Source of the DNA: CBDCFV01 sp965203835
GTDB taxonomy: Bacteria; Chloroflexota; Dehalococcoidia; Lucifugimonadales; UBA3495
Direction: 5' to 3'
Length of the DNA: 64,000 nucleotides
NCBI GenBank assembly: GCA_965203835.1
Contig: OZ241919.1
Location: 2,728,001-2,792,000 of the forward strand
Shown here: in pieces, positions 45,101 to 54,120 of the stretch
How positions within the stretch are numbered: position 1 is the first letter of the stretch
Layout of the letters: every line of letters starts with the position of its first letter
Notes under the pieces: generated by a model
The model's input: the letters and a program-made list of their open reading frames with translations, nothing else
What the model was told of the DNA's origin: nothing
The model's database searches: none
Translations under genes and position numbers: made by a program

Positions 45101-48100
45101 CCACATCAAAGGTCACATCCCCTCGGAACGTATAGTCGACCGTGGTGGGGTCGGCGTCATTCTTCAAACCGTCGACCCCGATCGTCACATACCTTCCCGA
45201 AGAGGCAATGATGACCCCGAGCGACTTGTTCAACGCTCGAATCTGTTCGGAGTCAGAGTGAAGCACAGGCCCAACGCCAGCGTCATTGATCGCTCTGACG
45301 TGATACTCGTAGAGGGTCCCGATTTCCACATTGGAATCAGTCCAGCTGGTGTCAGTGCTGTTCGTGTTCTCCACGTACACCCGAAAGCCATATTCACACT
45401 GTTCGGGTAGACGACGCAGAATCTGATAACCCGTCACTGCCCCGCGAGGTGGGTCCCACGTTAGTTCAATGCCTTCCAGGTCAGTCCCGTCATATACACG
45501 TGAACTTTCCAGAGTGGTTACTTCTAGGGGAGTGCCTGGAACGCCGGCGGGCCACCAAACATGGGGGCGATACTGCCTTCTGGTCGAATCGGATTGGGGA
45601 CCGACCCCATTTGAGTTGATGGCCTTCACGCGGTAGATATAGATCGCACCCTCTGCAACGTCGGCGTCCACATATGTAGTTGCATCGCTGCCAGTGTCGC
45701 TCACGTGAACCACCATTTGGGAGTTGCACCCGTGTCCCCATGTCTCGAGATCTACCGGCTTTGCCGACCTCAGTATTCGGTAGCCGGTTATGGTTCCTGG
45801 CGGCGCACTCCAATGCAAGACGTTTCCTTCTGGCTCCCCCCGCACGCTCAACCGGGACCACAGAGCACGGGGCGCCCCAGGCGCAGAATTGTCCTCGGGG
45901 GGCACCACTTGCACCTGAGTGGGTTGGGTTCCGGCGGTCACCTCCGCTGTCCCCGAACTGGTGAGAACTTCCTGGTGGAGGGCATCGTCGGTGAAGCTCA
46001 CCCGAACCCTGATGGTCTTGCCTTCGTCTGCGGGGAGCAGAGTGTAAGTCGCGCTGGTTGCGTCCTGGATCTCCGTGTCCTGCCCCGAAAGCCACTGATA
46101 ATAGAACCTCGCGCCGTTCAACCCGTCTTCGTCTGCGATTCCGGAGGTGTCAGCAGTCAGGGTCTCTCCCACTTGGACTGTGCCTGTGATGGTAGGCGCT
46201 CCGGTTGCCGGACTGTTAGGTTGGCCGGAACCTATCCCCCGGGCTGGTCTAATGCTTGTGGAGTTGGAAGCATGATCCAAGGATCCTACGCCGACATCGT
46301 TGATGGCCCTGACGTGATACCTGTAAAGCGTCCCTGGTTGCACATTCGTGTCTATCCAACGGGGTTCAGCGTTGCCCGTGTTGTCCACATACACCCGAAA
46401 TCCGTGCTCACACTGTTCGGGACGGGTCCGCAGTATCTGGTAACCCGACACCTCGCCCTCCGGTGCGTCCCAGGTAAGTTCAATCCCGTCGTTTACTCTG
46501 GCGCTGGCGAGATTTTGCGGCGGTGCTGGCGAACCTGGCTCGGCTCTGGGCCACCAAGCGTGGGGGCGATACCGCTTTGATGTGGGATAGGACTGCGGCC
46601 CGACACCATTTGAATTGATCGCCTTTACCCAGTAGGTATATTCGGCGTCTAATGCGACGTCAGCATCGGTATATGTGGTCGCGTCGTTGCCAGTGTCCTG
46701 CACATGCACTACCGATTCGATAGTGCACCCGTTGGGCAGAGGGAACGACCAAGCCGCATTGAATGGCGCCTCCGATCTCAATATCTGGTAGCCGGTTACG
46801 GTCCCCGGGGGAGCCGTCCATTCCAGGACGATTCCTTCGTCTTCCCCGGGCACGCTCAATCTGGCCCATAGAGCAGTGGGCGCAACTGAATCGGTTTGTA
46901 CCGCCAGGACGGGGCCAACTGAGACGCTGGTCAATGTCTCGCCGTTGCCGGCGTCGTCGGTAAAAGACACCCGTACCTTGATGGCTTTGCCTTCATCGTC
47001 GGTGAGCGGAGTGTAGGTGCGACCTGTTGCGCCGGATATATCGGTGTCCGTGGTGCCGTCATTGCTGATCCACTGGTAGCTGAAGCTGGCATTGATCAAG
47101 CCGTCGGCATCCGAAATGCCTGACGTGCTTGCCACCAGGGTCTTCCCGACCCGGGGAGTGCCCCTTACCGAAGGTGCGCCCGTGGCCGGGTTATTGGATC
47201 CTGGAACCCGCACCGAGGCCGGGTACGATGCGTCCCCTGCTTGTCCGAAGGTATCCAAGACCTGCACGCTGTATACGTAAAGTGTTCCAGCCTCCACCGC
47301 CGTGTCGGCGTAGTTGGTAACCCCGCCGGAGGTAGATTCCACGTATACCAAAGGATCGGGCTCGCCTTCCTCCGGACGGTGACGCAGTATCCGGTAGTTG
47401 TTGGGCCTGGAGTTGGCCGCGGGGGCCTGCCACGTAAGGAGTACATTGCCGTTTCTGAGCATGATGGTCCTGAGGCCATGAGGACGGTCCGTAGGTTCGG
47501 GCTCCGGCTGATCGGCCGCAGCTACCACAACAGGTGTAGCACTACTGGTCAACGTTTCCACGTTGCCCGCATCGTCAGCGAAGAACACACGTACCTTGAT
47601 GGTCTTGCCCACATCGTCGGAGACAAAGCCATAGGTGGAGTTCGTTGCACCGGCGATGTCCACGTCTGTGGTCCCGTCACTGCGAATCCACTGGTAGGTG
47701 AATGTTGCGTTGGCAATGCCGTCGGGATCGCTTATCCCAGATGTCTCCGCAGAGAGCGTTTGACCTACTTCGGGTGTTCCACTTATCGTGGGCGCCCCTG
47801 TGGCCGGGTTGTTGGAAGTGGCGACCTGCTGCTGGGAAGTCTGCGCATCCGCTGTCTCTGTTGCTACCGCTGATGCCGGGCCGTCTCCGACAGAGTTCGT
47901 GGCGATCACCCGAACGGAGTACTCCACCCCGAGGCTCAAGCCCGTAATGGCGTAGGCGGTGTCTGTTGTCGTAGCCTCAGAAACGTTCGCCGGCGTGTCC
48001 CAATTGTCGGTGGCTTCCTTCCACTGCACCTTGTACTCGGAGATCACCGAGCCTCCGTTGGATTCAGGGGAGTCCCAGGTCACGGCCAACCGGCCGGTGC

Positions 48101-49688
48101 CTGAGGGTCGAACGTCAACGGAGCGAGGCTGTCCGGGCGCCGTAGGCTCGTCGTTGTCTACGATGCTCACGGCGAACTCCGTCCAGTCGTTGCTGTATCC
48201 GCCGTTAATGTTGCGGAACCTCAACGTCACCGTGTCGTCGTCAGTGTCGGCGTCCTCCGGGGCCGTGAATGTGACCGTGTTGTAGGTTTGCCAGCCATTG
48301 CCGCTCGAGCTCCAGTAGATGGAACCCCTGTTGTTGACGGTTAGAGAGGGACCCGAGAGAACGAGTTTAGCCGAGTCGCTGGTGTACGCAGTTACGGTGA
48401 ACTGGTTTGATAGCAACCGAGTCGGCGCGTAGTTCGGCCTCATCGAGATGCTCAGGGTTTCGCCTTCGGTCACCTCAAGCGTGGCGCCGGGTTCCAGGGG
48501 CGGGTCGTCTACGCTGCCGTCCCACACGCTGAACCAGTGGACGGGGGCGCCTGGATCGGAGTCCACGTCCGTCACTGTCACGGTAGCGTCCAAGCTGTCC
48601 GTTTCATCGTCCTCGGAAACCTGTATCGTTACTTCGTACACGTTGTCAGTATCGGAGTCGGTGGGGTTCTCGTAGTCGGGTATCTGGCTGAAGCGCAGGA
48701 CATGCTGTCTATAGCCACTCCCCTCCCGAGTGAGGGTGAAATCGTCGCTGTCGTTGCCCGTCAGGGTCCACGTCTGGTTTTCAATGTCATAGCCATCGGT
48801 CAGCACTCCGTATTTGTTCAACAATTGAGTCCGGTTTTCCACTTGGGACATCGAGTTGTCGATGCCGAAATCCGCGCTGATCTCTATCGGCGGGTACGGC
48901 CTCGTAACGGTAACGTCGTAGAAGTATCCGCCCGAGGCGGCGGCCTCCGACTCCGTGCCGTCCTCGCTTTCATATACGGCATACCTGTAGCGGTTTTCGC
49001 CATAGAACAGTCGTACCTGATGGCCGGGCAAGGTAGGGCCAAAGTCGCGCGCCGCATACCAGAACTCCCCATAACCCAGGTCTCCAACAATGCGAAGCTC
49101 CTTCCCGTGTCCCGTTTCGGTCGTCGGCTCGAAGGTAAGGTGTGTGTCACCATGCAAGACCGCGACGGTATATTCATAGGTGCTGGAACTGAACTCGGGG
49201 CTGAGTGTGCCCTGTCTATCGGTGAGTGTGGCCCGAACAAGTGTTCCCGGGCGAACATTCAATGCAGTCAGGGGTCCCGGCCCGACCGGAGTTGCCTGGG
49301 CAATGGCGGAGGCGCCTTCGCCTACGCTATTCACCGCGCGGACCTCAAATGAGTGCTCTCTGCCATTGATCAGTCCGGTCACATCCACGGTCAGCGCGGT
49401 TTCAGCCGAGGTCCATGTTGCGATACTCAACCACTTGGGTGAGGCCATGATGTGACGGTACTCGTATCCCGTGATACTGGAGCCACCGTTGCTTGACGGG
49501 GCCTCCCATGTCAACGTGACCCGCGAATCGCCCGCGGTCGCGGCAAGGTTCGTCGGCGCCCCGGGAACTGAGCTCGAGGTGGCCTGAGCGGCCGATTGCC
49601 ACATCGGTGCCAAGGCCAACGCAATCACCACAAGGAGCGGAGATATAACTCCAAGAACGTTCAACAGCCTTGGTCTGACTATATTCAT
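42102..49688 (-). CDS. Giant exported FN3 / Ig-cadherin-like repeat protein
   Basis: About 2528 residues from ATG 49688 (in-frame GTG at 49706). Signal segment LLNVLGVISPLLVVIALALA. FN3 domains (VPGAPTNLAATAGDSRVTLTW...) alternate with at least ten copies of an ~80-residue Ig/cadherin-like module: PATGAPTISGTxxVGQTL, ADTSGISDADGL, SYQW, GSTYTL, KVRVSFTDDxGNxETLTS. Two Cys-containing modules (TEDCxDDGAICTxDGRKLSN) sit at the carboxy side. A Calx-beta-like stretch lies near residues 280-520. No LPxTG or dockerin at the end, so attachment is unclear. Inferred adhesin or matrix protein. Confidence 0.8.
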   Translation of the reverse strand: MNIVRPRLLNVLGVISPLLVVIALALAPMWQSAAQATSSSVPGAPTNLAATAGDSRVTLTWEAPSSNGGSSITGYEYRHIMASPKWLSIATWTSAETALTVDVTGLINGREHSFEVRAVNSVGEGASAIAQATPVGPGPLTALNVRPGTLVRATLTDRQGTLSPEFSSSTYEYTVAVLHGDTHLTFEPTTETGHGKELRIVGDLGYGEFWYAARDFGPTLPGHQVRLFYGENRYRYAVYESEDGTESEAAASGGYFYDVTVTRPYPPIEISADFGIDNSMSQVENRTQLLNKYGVLTDGYDIENQTWTLTGNDSDDFTLTREGSGYRQHVLRFSQIPDYENPTDSDTDNVYEVTIQVSEDDETDSLDATVTVTDVDSDPGAPVHWFSVWDGSVDDPPLEPGATLEVTEGETLSISMRPNYAPTRLLSNQFTVTAYTSDSAKLVLSGPSLTVNNRGSIYWSSSGNGWQTYNTVTFTAPEDADTDDDTVTLRFRNINGGYSNDWTEFAVSIVDNDEPTAPGQPRSVDVRPSGTGRLAVTWDSPESNGGSVISEYKVQWKEATDNWDTPANVSEATTTDTAYAITGLSLGVEYSVRVIATNSVGDGPASAVATETADAQTSQQQVATSNNPATGAPTISGTPEVGQTLSAETSGISDPDGIANATFTYQWIRSDGTTDVDIAGATNSTYGFVSDDVGKTIKVRVFFADDAGNVETLTSSATPVVVAAADQPEPEPTDRPHGLRTIMLRNGNVLLTWQAPAANSRPNNYRILRHRPEEGEPDPLVYVESTSGGVTNYADTAVEAGTLYVYSVQVLDTFGQAGDASYPASVRVPGSNNPATGAPSVRGTPRVGKTLVASTSGISDADGLINASFSYQWISNDGTTDTDISGATGRTYTPLTDDEGKAIKVRVSFTDDAGNGETLTSVSVGPVLAVQTDSVAPTALWARLSVPGEDEGIVLEWTAPPGTVTGYQILRSEAPFNAAWSFPLPNGCTIESVVHVQDTGNDATTYTDADVALDAEYTYWVKAINSNGVGPQSYPTSKRYRPHAWWPRAEPGSPAPPQNLASARVNDGIELTWDAPEGEVSGYQILRTRPEQCEHGFRVYVDNTGNAEPRWIDTNVQPGTLYRYHVRAINDVGVGSLDHASNSTSIRPARGIGSGQPNSPATGAPTITGTVQVGETLTADTSGIADEDGLNGARFYYQWLSGQDTEIQDATSATYTLLPADEGKTIRVRVSFTDDALHQEVLTSSGTAEVTAGTQPTQVQVVPPEDNSAPGAPRALWSRLSVRGEPEGNVLHWSAPPGTITGYRILRSAKPVDLETWGHGCNSQMVVHVSDTGSDATTYVDADVAEGAIYIYRVKAINSNGVGPQSDSTRRQYRPHVWWPAGVPGTPLEVTTLESSRVYDGTDLEGIELTWDPPRGAVTGYQILRRLPEQCEYGFRVYVENTNSTDTSWTDSNVEIGTLYEYHVRAINDAGVGPVLHSDSEQIRALNKSLGVIIASSGRYVTIGVDGLKNDADPTTVDYTFRGDVTFDVDGSDADACEGDGLGEDIQWTVVDDGSKHFEAEFGGVGCNAGSYALTFVLKDRDGQVIGTFPFPQFKVVGGANPNNIPATGATSISGTAQVGERLTADTSSIGDPNGADLNTLTYQWVRIDGTTDADIAGATTATYLVTTDDVGKTIKVRVSFTDGIGTVETLTSAATAAVAAGVPGAPQSPAVERGGTGELVVSWEEPDSNGGSSITGYMVQWKEATGNWDTAADVSEATTTNTSYTITSLSLGTEYTVRVIATNSVGNGPTSEEVKETADAQTSQQQAATQNTPATGTPTISGTLEVGRTLSAETSGIDDADGLVNAVFTYQWIRSDGTTHTDISGATGSTYTLTSDDEGKTIKVLVSFTDDEGNDETLTSAATAAVEAALTAELQNVPSSHHGSGRFTFRILFSEPVTAGFTDLKQHAFEVSNATIKRAQRVDGRNDLRKFTIQPSSDADVVLVLPATEDCADEGAICTSGGKRLSTRLEITVPGPAPANSAATGAPTISGTSEVGQTLTASTSGISDADGLANATFSYQWLADDNAISGATDSTYTLVDADEGKAVKVRVSFTDDGGNEETLTSDATAAVEARPNSPATGTPTISGTPEVGQTLTADTSGISDADGLSSVAFNYQWLADGADILGATGGTYTLTDTEEGKAIKVRVSFTDDGGNDEVLTSVATAAVSPSDQQEEESNSEPTDRPHGLRASVDAGTVVLNWNAPDDAGSVTMYRILRHRPEEGESDPLVYVDYTHSRATSYTDTAVEPGKLYTYSVQAADFLGYVGEASAPASVRVPGSNSPATGAPTITGTAQVGQTLSVDTSGIEDADGLTNASFSYQWLTDDADISGATGSTYTLVDTDKGKAIKVRVSFTDDEGNDETLTSAATSAVLAALTAEFLDTPSSHNGQTAFTFELRFSEEFDLSYVTLRDHAFTVTGGEVTKARRLERDSTNPNIRWEITVTPNVSGDVTIVLPVTEDCEDDGAICTGDGRKLSNRTELTVTGSSG

Positions 49689-49748
49689 CTTCACTCTGAC
49701 TCCCACTCTTGGATTTGCAGCGTCACGCCTGCTGCTTCAACTCTCTAG

Positions 49749-49838
49749 ACGCCGCCCATTGTCATCACCGATGTTCCTGCACTGGTGAGCGATTCGTCAC
49801 ACCCCACGTCGTCGGTGAAGGTCTGCACGTGGCTGGCG
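49749..49838 (-). pseudogene. Tail of a paralogous Ig-like repeat protein
   Basis: Reads TFTDDVGCDESLTSAGTSVM to a stop at ~49749, matching the SFTDDxGNDETLTSAATAAV end of the repeat module in the adjacent giant gene. Only this one strand pair survives. Confidence 0.6.
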
Positions 49839-49845
49839 CGTTGAT

Positions 49846-50055
49846 TCAGTCCATGAACAGGTGGCCAATCCCGGGGCTGTCGGCCAACTTCAACAGTGCC
49901 CTGCGGTGTTGGTAGTGGGGACTCATCTTGACTTCCGTCCAGTGCCACAGAGTGTGGCGACAGGTCTCCAAGCGGCGGTTAATCTCCGACCTGGATAGGT
50001 CGGTTTCCTCCTTGAACCGCCTCCAGCCGCTGCGCGAAGTCGGGAAAGAGGGCAT
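49846..50055 (-). pseudogene. Degenerate HTH (XRE/MerR-like) protein
   Basis: 69 residues. WRRFKEETDLSRSEINRRLE and HTLWHWTEVKMSPHYQHRRA, LLKLADSPGIGHLF follow the pattern of a small helix-turn-helix protein (LSxxEIARRLGTxxHTVxRW...HLMALLELADSLGLGHL), with several key positions changed. A second, more decayed copy (HLGTYPDTVRRWRNGVGPSA) lies at ~50180-50291. Probably non-functional. Confidence 0.5.
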
Positions 50056-50179
50056 GGGGTTCTCTGTTGTGTTGAATTCGTTGTCGCGGCATTGCGTACT
50101 GGTCTGTTACGGACTGCTCGCTGGCAGGTTTCTCCATCAGGAAGGTGGGATGGCCTACATGACGTCATGGGGCTCGACC

Positions 50180-50291
50180 CAAGTAGCCTCAGTTCAAGCC
50201 GTCGGGGCGCACTTGGACCCACCCCATTCCGCCACCGCCTAACGGTGTCGGGGTACGTCCCGAGATGTCCCACAGGGAGGTAGTTACGCAT
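50180..50291 (-). pseudogene. Second HTH remnant
   Basis: Only HLGTYPDTVRRWRNGVGPSA and RRLELRLLGSS resemble the recognition helix and following helix of the neighbouring HTH fragment; frame continues into unrelated sequence. Confidence 0.4.
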
Positions 50292-50998
50292 CGGCGGCCT
50301 TCTCTTGCGGTCTGGTGGATCTGCCTCGCCCTGTTCTGTCAGCCGTTTGCAGTTGACAATTCAACTGGCACAACTTCACGCATTTCCTCATCGCTAACGG
50401 TAAGCGTGTTCGCACGTCGGCGATAAGGCTTTTACGCCCATATACGATATGGTCTTTTGAACCAGTGTCAGGACAAGTCAGCTGGGAGTTGTTGTAGGCA
50501 AATGTCTATTGATGAGGGGGCTTAATGTCTGATGGTTTGAAAAGGAAGGAGGGGCCGGGGTGCCAAGTGTTGAGAGGGTTACAGGGGTCTGCGGGGGATC
50601 ATGGAGAGTACGTTGTCTCAGGCCAGTTGTCGTGTGCCTTAGCGTTGAGTTGGTGCCTGTGGGGAATGAAGTTTTGAGTTAGCGCCCGATTCTACCACAT
50701 CCGCAGATAACAGCCCGAAAGATCAGGCTGACTTGAGAATACCAATGTTCCAGTTACCACTCGACGGTCCTGTCCTTGCGAGGACAAAGCGGAATCCGGG
50801 TGTAGCCCTCACATGAAAGTAGCGAGTCAGCAAAAAGTGCAACTTCAGTACTGGCAAGCATAGTGGTTGGCAGGGAGTGCATCCCTCAAATGACGATGAC
50901 CTCCTGTCGTGGCGGCGTTCCTTACTACCGGGTGAATCATCGTTGCCGCACAGGGAAGAGTCTCTCAAATCAAAGACCAATCGCGCGCCTCGTACTCT
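50292..50998. other. 707-base gap
   Basis: No gene supported; composition is less GC-rich than the flanks around 50350-50660. Confidence 0.4.
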
Positions 50999-53284
50999 TT
51001 ACCGCGCGGGGGTTGCCTCCGGACGGTACTGGAGTTCCGCGAGTATCCGCACGACCTGCGGGTCCACGTCGGTGCCGGTATTGCGAATCCAGTCCAAGGA
51101 AGTCATCCCTATGCTGTCCCGGGCGTTGGGGTCGGCCCCCCACTCCAGCAACAACTCCACCGTCACCGGCAGCAGGCCGGGAGGCCAGTACACTCGGTGC
51201 AGCGGCGTGGCGCCGCTGCTGTCCCGGGCCCTCGGATTGGCCCCGCGCTTAAGCAGGAGCGCCGTCACCGCCGGACGCCCGTCGATGTCCGTGAACACCG
51301 ACATGAACAGGGGAGTCGCTCCCTGACTGTTCCGGGCCTCCACGTCTGCGCCGCGGTCCAGCAGCAGCCGCACCATCTCCAGACCCGCCTCATCGGAAGC
51401 GTAACGGCTCGCCATGTGAAGGGGTGTGGTTCCGTTGTTGTCTTTGGCGTTGACTTCCGCACCTCTTGACAGCAGGAGGGAGGTGAATATCAGGTTCCCG
51501 TCCTCAACTGACTTGTGGAGGGGCCGTGTGCCGTGTTGGGGTTCAACCGCCTCTATATCCGCCCCCAAGTCCAGCAGGAGCGCTATCACTTCGGGGTTCC
51601 GGTTCCACGACACGGCCTTGTACAGCGCCGTTTCGCCGCCGGCATCCTGGGCGTTTATGTCCGTCCCACCATCAAACTGTTCCCGCACGTCCGCCGTGGT
51701 GGCGGTGCGCCAGAAGCCGGTGGTAAGCCATATCCTGGACTCGTCGCACAGCAGGGGCATAACGTCGGTTTGGACCAGCCAACCCATCGGCGCCGCCATA
51801 TCGCACGCCGTCCTGCCCCAAGTGTTCTTTGCCGAAACATCGGCGCCCCGCGCCAGCAACAACCGCACCACCTCCGGCGTCCTGGTCCCGCCAGCAGCCG
51901 TCAACAGGGGCGTCTCGCCGCTGCCGTTGCGGGCCTCGATATCCGCGCCCCAATCCAGCAGGAACTCCACCATATCCACCGCCTCCACCGGTGGACGGTC
52001 AACGCCGAAGATGGCCGCCAAGTCGCGGTACCCGTCGTCCTCCCCGTCGTGCGTAACGGCCAAATGCAAGGGCGTCCGGCCTTCGTGGTCTCTGGCTCCT
52101 ATATCCGAACCCCGTTCCAGCAACAATTGGACCGTCTCTATGGCGGTCCCAAAGGCATAGCCGGCGCTCAGGGAGGAAACCGCGAGGTGCAGGGAGGTCC
52201 AACCCTGGGGGTTGTCTTTCCTGTAGATGTTGGCGCCATACTCCAGCAGGACCTTCACGGACGCCGAACTGCCGCTTGTGATTGCAAGGGTCAGGGGACC
52301 ACCGGAGGCCTCACCGGTCTGGGGAGCGTCCGGGTCGAGGCCCCGCTCCAGCAATACCTCTATCACGTCGGCAGCCCTGGCAAAGGCCGCCTTGTGCAGG
52401 AGTGTGTACCCGCCATCTCCAACCCACTGGATGTCCGCCCCCCGGTCCAGCAGCATCTCCACCACCATCGCCCGCCCCGGGAACATCGCAGCAGCCAGCG
52501 GAGTCTCACCGTCTGCACCTGCAGCATGGAGTTGTGCACCGTTATCCAGAAGGAACGCCGCCACCGCAGGGTCCGGGTTGGCCACCGCCATCTGCAGGGG
52601 CGTATAGCGATAGTTGTCAAAGCCGTGGACCTCAGACCCGGTCTTCACCAGCAGGCTGACCATCTCGAGATTGTTGAACCCCGCAGCCCAATGCAACGGC
52701 ATCCGGCCGCGCGTGTCCAAGCTCATGACATCCCCGCCTTGGTCCAGCAGGAGCCTCATCACCGCTGGATCGGGATTGCCGGCAGCCACGATATGCAAAG
52801 GGGCCAGTCCGTCCCGGCCCGGTGCATGTATATCCGGTTCCCGCTCCAGGGCGATCCGGGCTTCCGCGACACTGACCTTGGCCCACAGGTCGTCCATGAA
52901 TGGCAGCTTCGGGATGGTTATAGCTTCTTTGACCGACGAGTCGGGAGGCGGCGTCGCATTTGCCGGAGGCCTTGTCCTTCGCGGCACCGGTCCAGGAGTG
53001 GGAGGCATGACTTCCGGATACACCGTTGAGGTCGGTTCCGGTGACGCCATAGGCGTAGGGGACGGTACCGGTGATGACGTTGGAGTCGGTGATGGGAACG
53101 GAGTAGCGGTAGGAGTGGGACTTGGTATGAGTGTGGGTGTTGGCGGCGGAGTTGGTTGCCCTGCGCGTTCGGTCGGATCCGAGGTCGGAGATGCTACAGA
53201 GGCTGCGTTCGGGGATGCCGCAGGCGCGTGCTGGGCGGTGCACCCTATCATCGCCAGGACCGCCACAATCACGATGACTCTCAT
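50999..53284 (-). CDS. Ankyrin-repeat lipoprotein
   Basis: 761 residues. MRVIVIVAVLAMIGC is a lipoprotein signal with the lipidated Cys at position 15. Residues ~35-110 are a Pro/Thr/Ser linker (PTPPPTPTLIPSPTPTATP). From ~125 to the end are about 15 ankyrin repeats of the form DxxGxTPLHxAxxxxxxxxVxLLLxxGADxxAxN. Anchored at the outer face, it would present a long protein-binding solenoid; such proteins are typical of host-associated bacteria. No enzyme domain. Single gene, minus strand. Confidence 0.88.
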   Translation of the reverse strand: MRVIVIVAVLAMIGCTAQHAPAASPNAASVASPTSDPTERAGQPTPPPTPTLIPSPTPTATPFPSPTPTSSPVPSPTPMASPEPTSTVYPEVMPPTPGPVPRRTRPPANATPPPDSSVKEAITIPKLPFMDDLWAKVSVAEARIALEREPDIHAPGRDGLAPLHIVAAGNPDPAVMRLLLDQGGDVMSLDTRGRMPLHWAAGFNNLEMVSLLVKTGSEVHGFDNYRYTPLQMAVANPDPAVAAFLLDNGAQLHAAGADGETPLAAAMFPGRAMVVEMLLDRGADIQWVGDGGYTLLHKAAFARAADVIEVLLERGLDPDAPQTGEASGGPLTLAITSGSSASVKVLLEYGANIYRKDNPQGWTSLHLAVSSLSAGYAFGTAIETVQLLLERGSDIGARDHEGRTPLHLAVTHDGEDDGYRDLAAIFGVDRPPVEAVDMVEFLLDWGADIEARNGSGETPLLTAAGGTRTPEVVRLLLARGADVSAKNTWGRTACDMAAPMGWLVQTDVMPLLCDESRIWLTTGFWRTATTADVREQFDGGTDINAQDAGGETALYKAVSWNRNPEVIALLLDLGADIEAVEPQHGTRPLHKSVEDGNLIFTSLLLSRGAEVNAKDNNGTTPLHMASRYASDEAGLEMVRLLLDRGADVEARNSQGATPLFMSVFTDIDGRPAVTALLLKRGANPRARDSSGATPLHRVYWPPGLLPVTVELLLEWGADPNARDSIGMTSLDWIRNTGTDVDPQVVRILAELQYRPEATPAR

Positions 53285-53459
53285 TCTCCTCTTCCTTCAC
53301 GACGCGCTCCGCTTCAACCTTCTTGGTCCATTTCAGCCAGCTCATCATCTCTTCATCAAGCGATGGCCCATTCTACATCCTCAATTTGCAACTGTAATAC
53401 CAGAAAGCGGGCCGGAAAGCCTTGGTTGGGAAGAGTGATAGTGCCAGCATTGGCGACCT

Positions 53460-53613
53460 GAGCCAGACCAACATCCCGGCAAAGTCGGCGTCGCGGAACA
53501 ACCGGCCCCGCAGCGACGCCACAATGCCGTAAAAAGTGTCCTGTCCCACCAAGTCGAGGTACAGATGGTCCACTTCCTACAGGCCTTTCTGTTCGGATCT
53601 CTTGCCCAGCATT
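53460..53613 (-). pseudogene. Amino-terminal fragment of an IS1182-type transposase
   Basis: MLGKRSEQKGL, then TAG where Trp is expected, then EVDHLYLDLVGQDTFYGIVA and SLRGRLFRDADFAGML. This is the conserved start of IS1182-group transposases; the remainder is missing. Confidence 0.75.
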
Positions 53614-53729
53614 GTCTAACTTCGCTCCACTATCTCAGATGGCCCGGAGTATAAACCCGCACCCAACCAACTGGGGGTTACGACCGAATTTCCGGGGCCC
53701 GTTGACATTCAACGGGCCCCTATCCGCCT

Positions 53730-54101
53730 TTAACAACTAGGGGGACACCACCTCCTTAGCGCCCAAGACAGTAGCCACTGCGTTAATATCACGCCCAATA
53801 CGACGCCACCAAACGTGATGAACTCAGTTTTCCATCCTTGCGTGAAGATGAGTATGCCCAAAACTGCCAGAAACCCAAGAAACGCGATGAATATGTCCCT
53901 GTTGCTTCCTTGCCGCACATTCGCAACACCCAACCCGAGGGTTGCTGCCATTAGAGTGGAACCGAAGCCCAGTACTATCTGGTCCCAAGGTACCGGGGCT
54001 CGCGGTATGACTTCCGATCCGGATACAAGTATCAAGACTACCCCAATGAAGTACGGTATTATCAATATCAAAGTCGCACGTTTGCTCGAGATGTTGGACA
54101 C
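53730..54101 (-). CDS. Small integral membrane protein (four helices)
   Basis: 123 residues from GTG 54101 with GGAGGG nine bases upstream. Hydrophobic segments: TLILIIPYFIGVVLILV, IVLGFGSTLMAATLGLGV, IFIAFLGFLAVLGILIF and FGGVVLGVILTQWLLSW. The IS701 element begins 20 bases upstream of the start and may have removed its promoter. No family recognised. Confidence 0.55.
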   Translation of the reverse strand: MSNISSKRATLILIIPYFIGVVLILVSGSEVIPRAPVPWDQIVLGFGSTLMAATLGLGVANVRQGSNRDIFIAFLGFLAVLGILIFTQGWKTEFITFGGVVLGVILTQWLLSWALRRWCPPSC

Positions 54102-54120
54102 TATCTCTGTCCCTCCCTAG

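Noticed and set aside
51515..53029. 504-residue plus-strand frame
   Set aside because: Complement of the ankyrin lipoprotein; periodicity comes from the ankyrin repeats.
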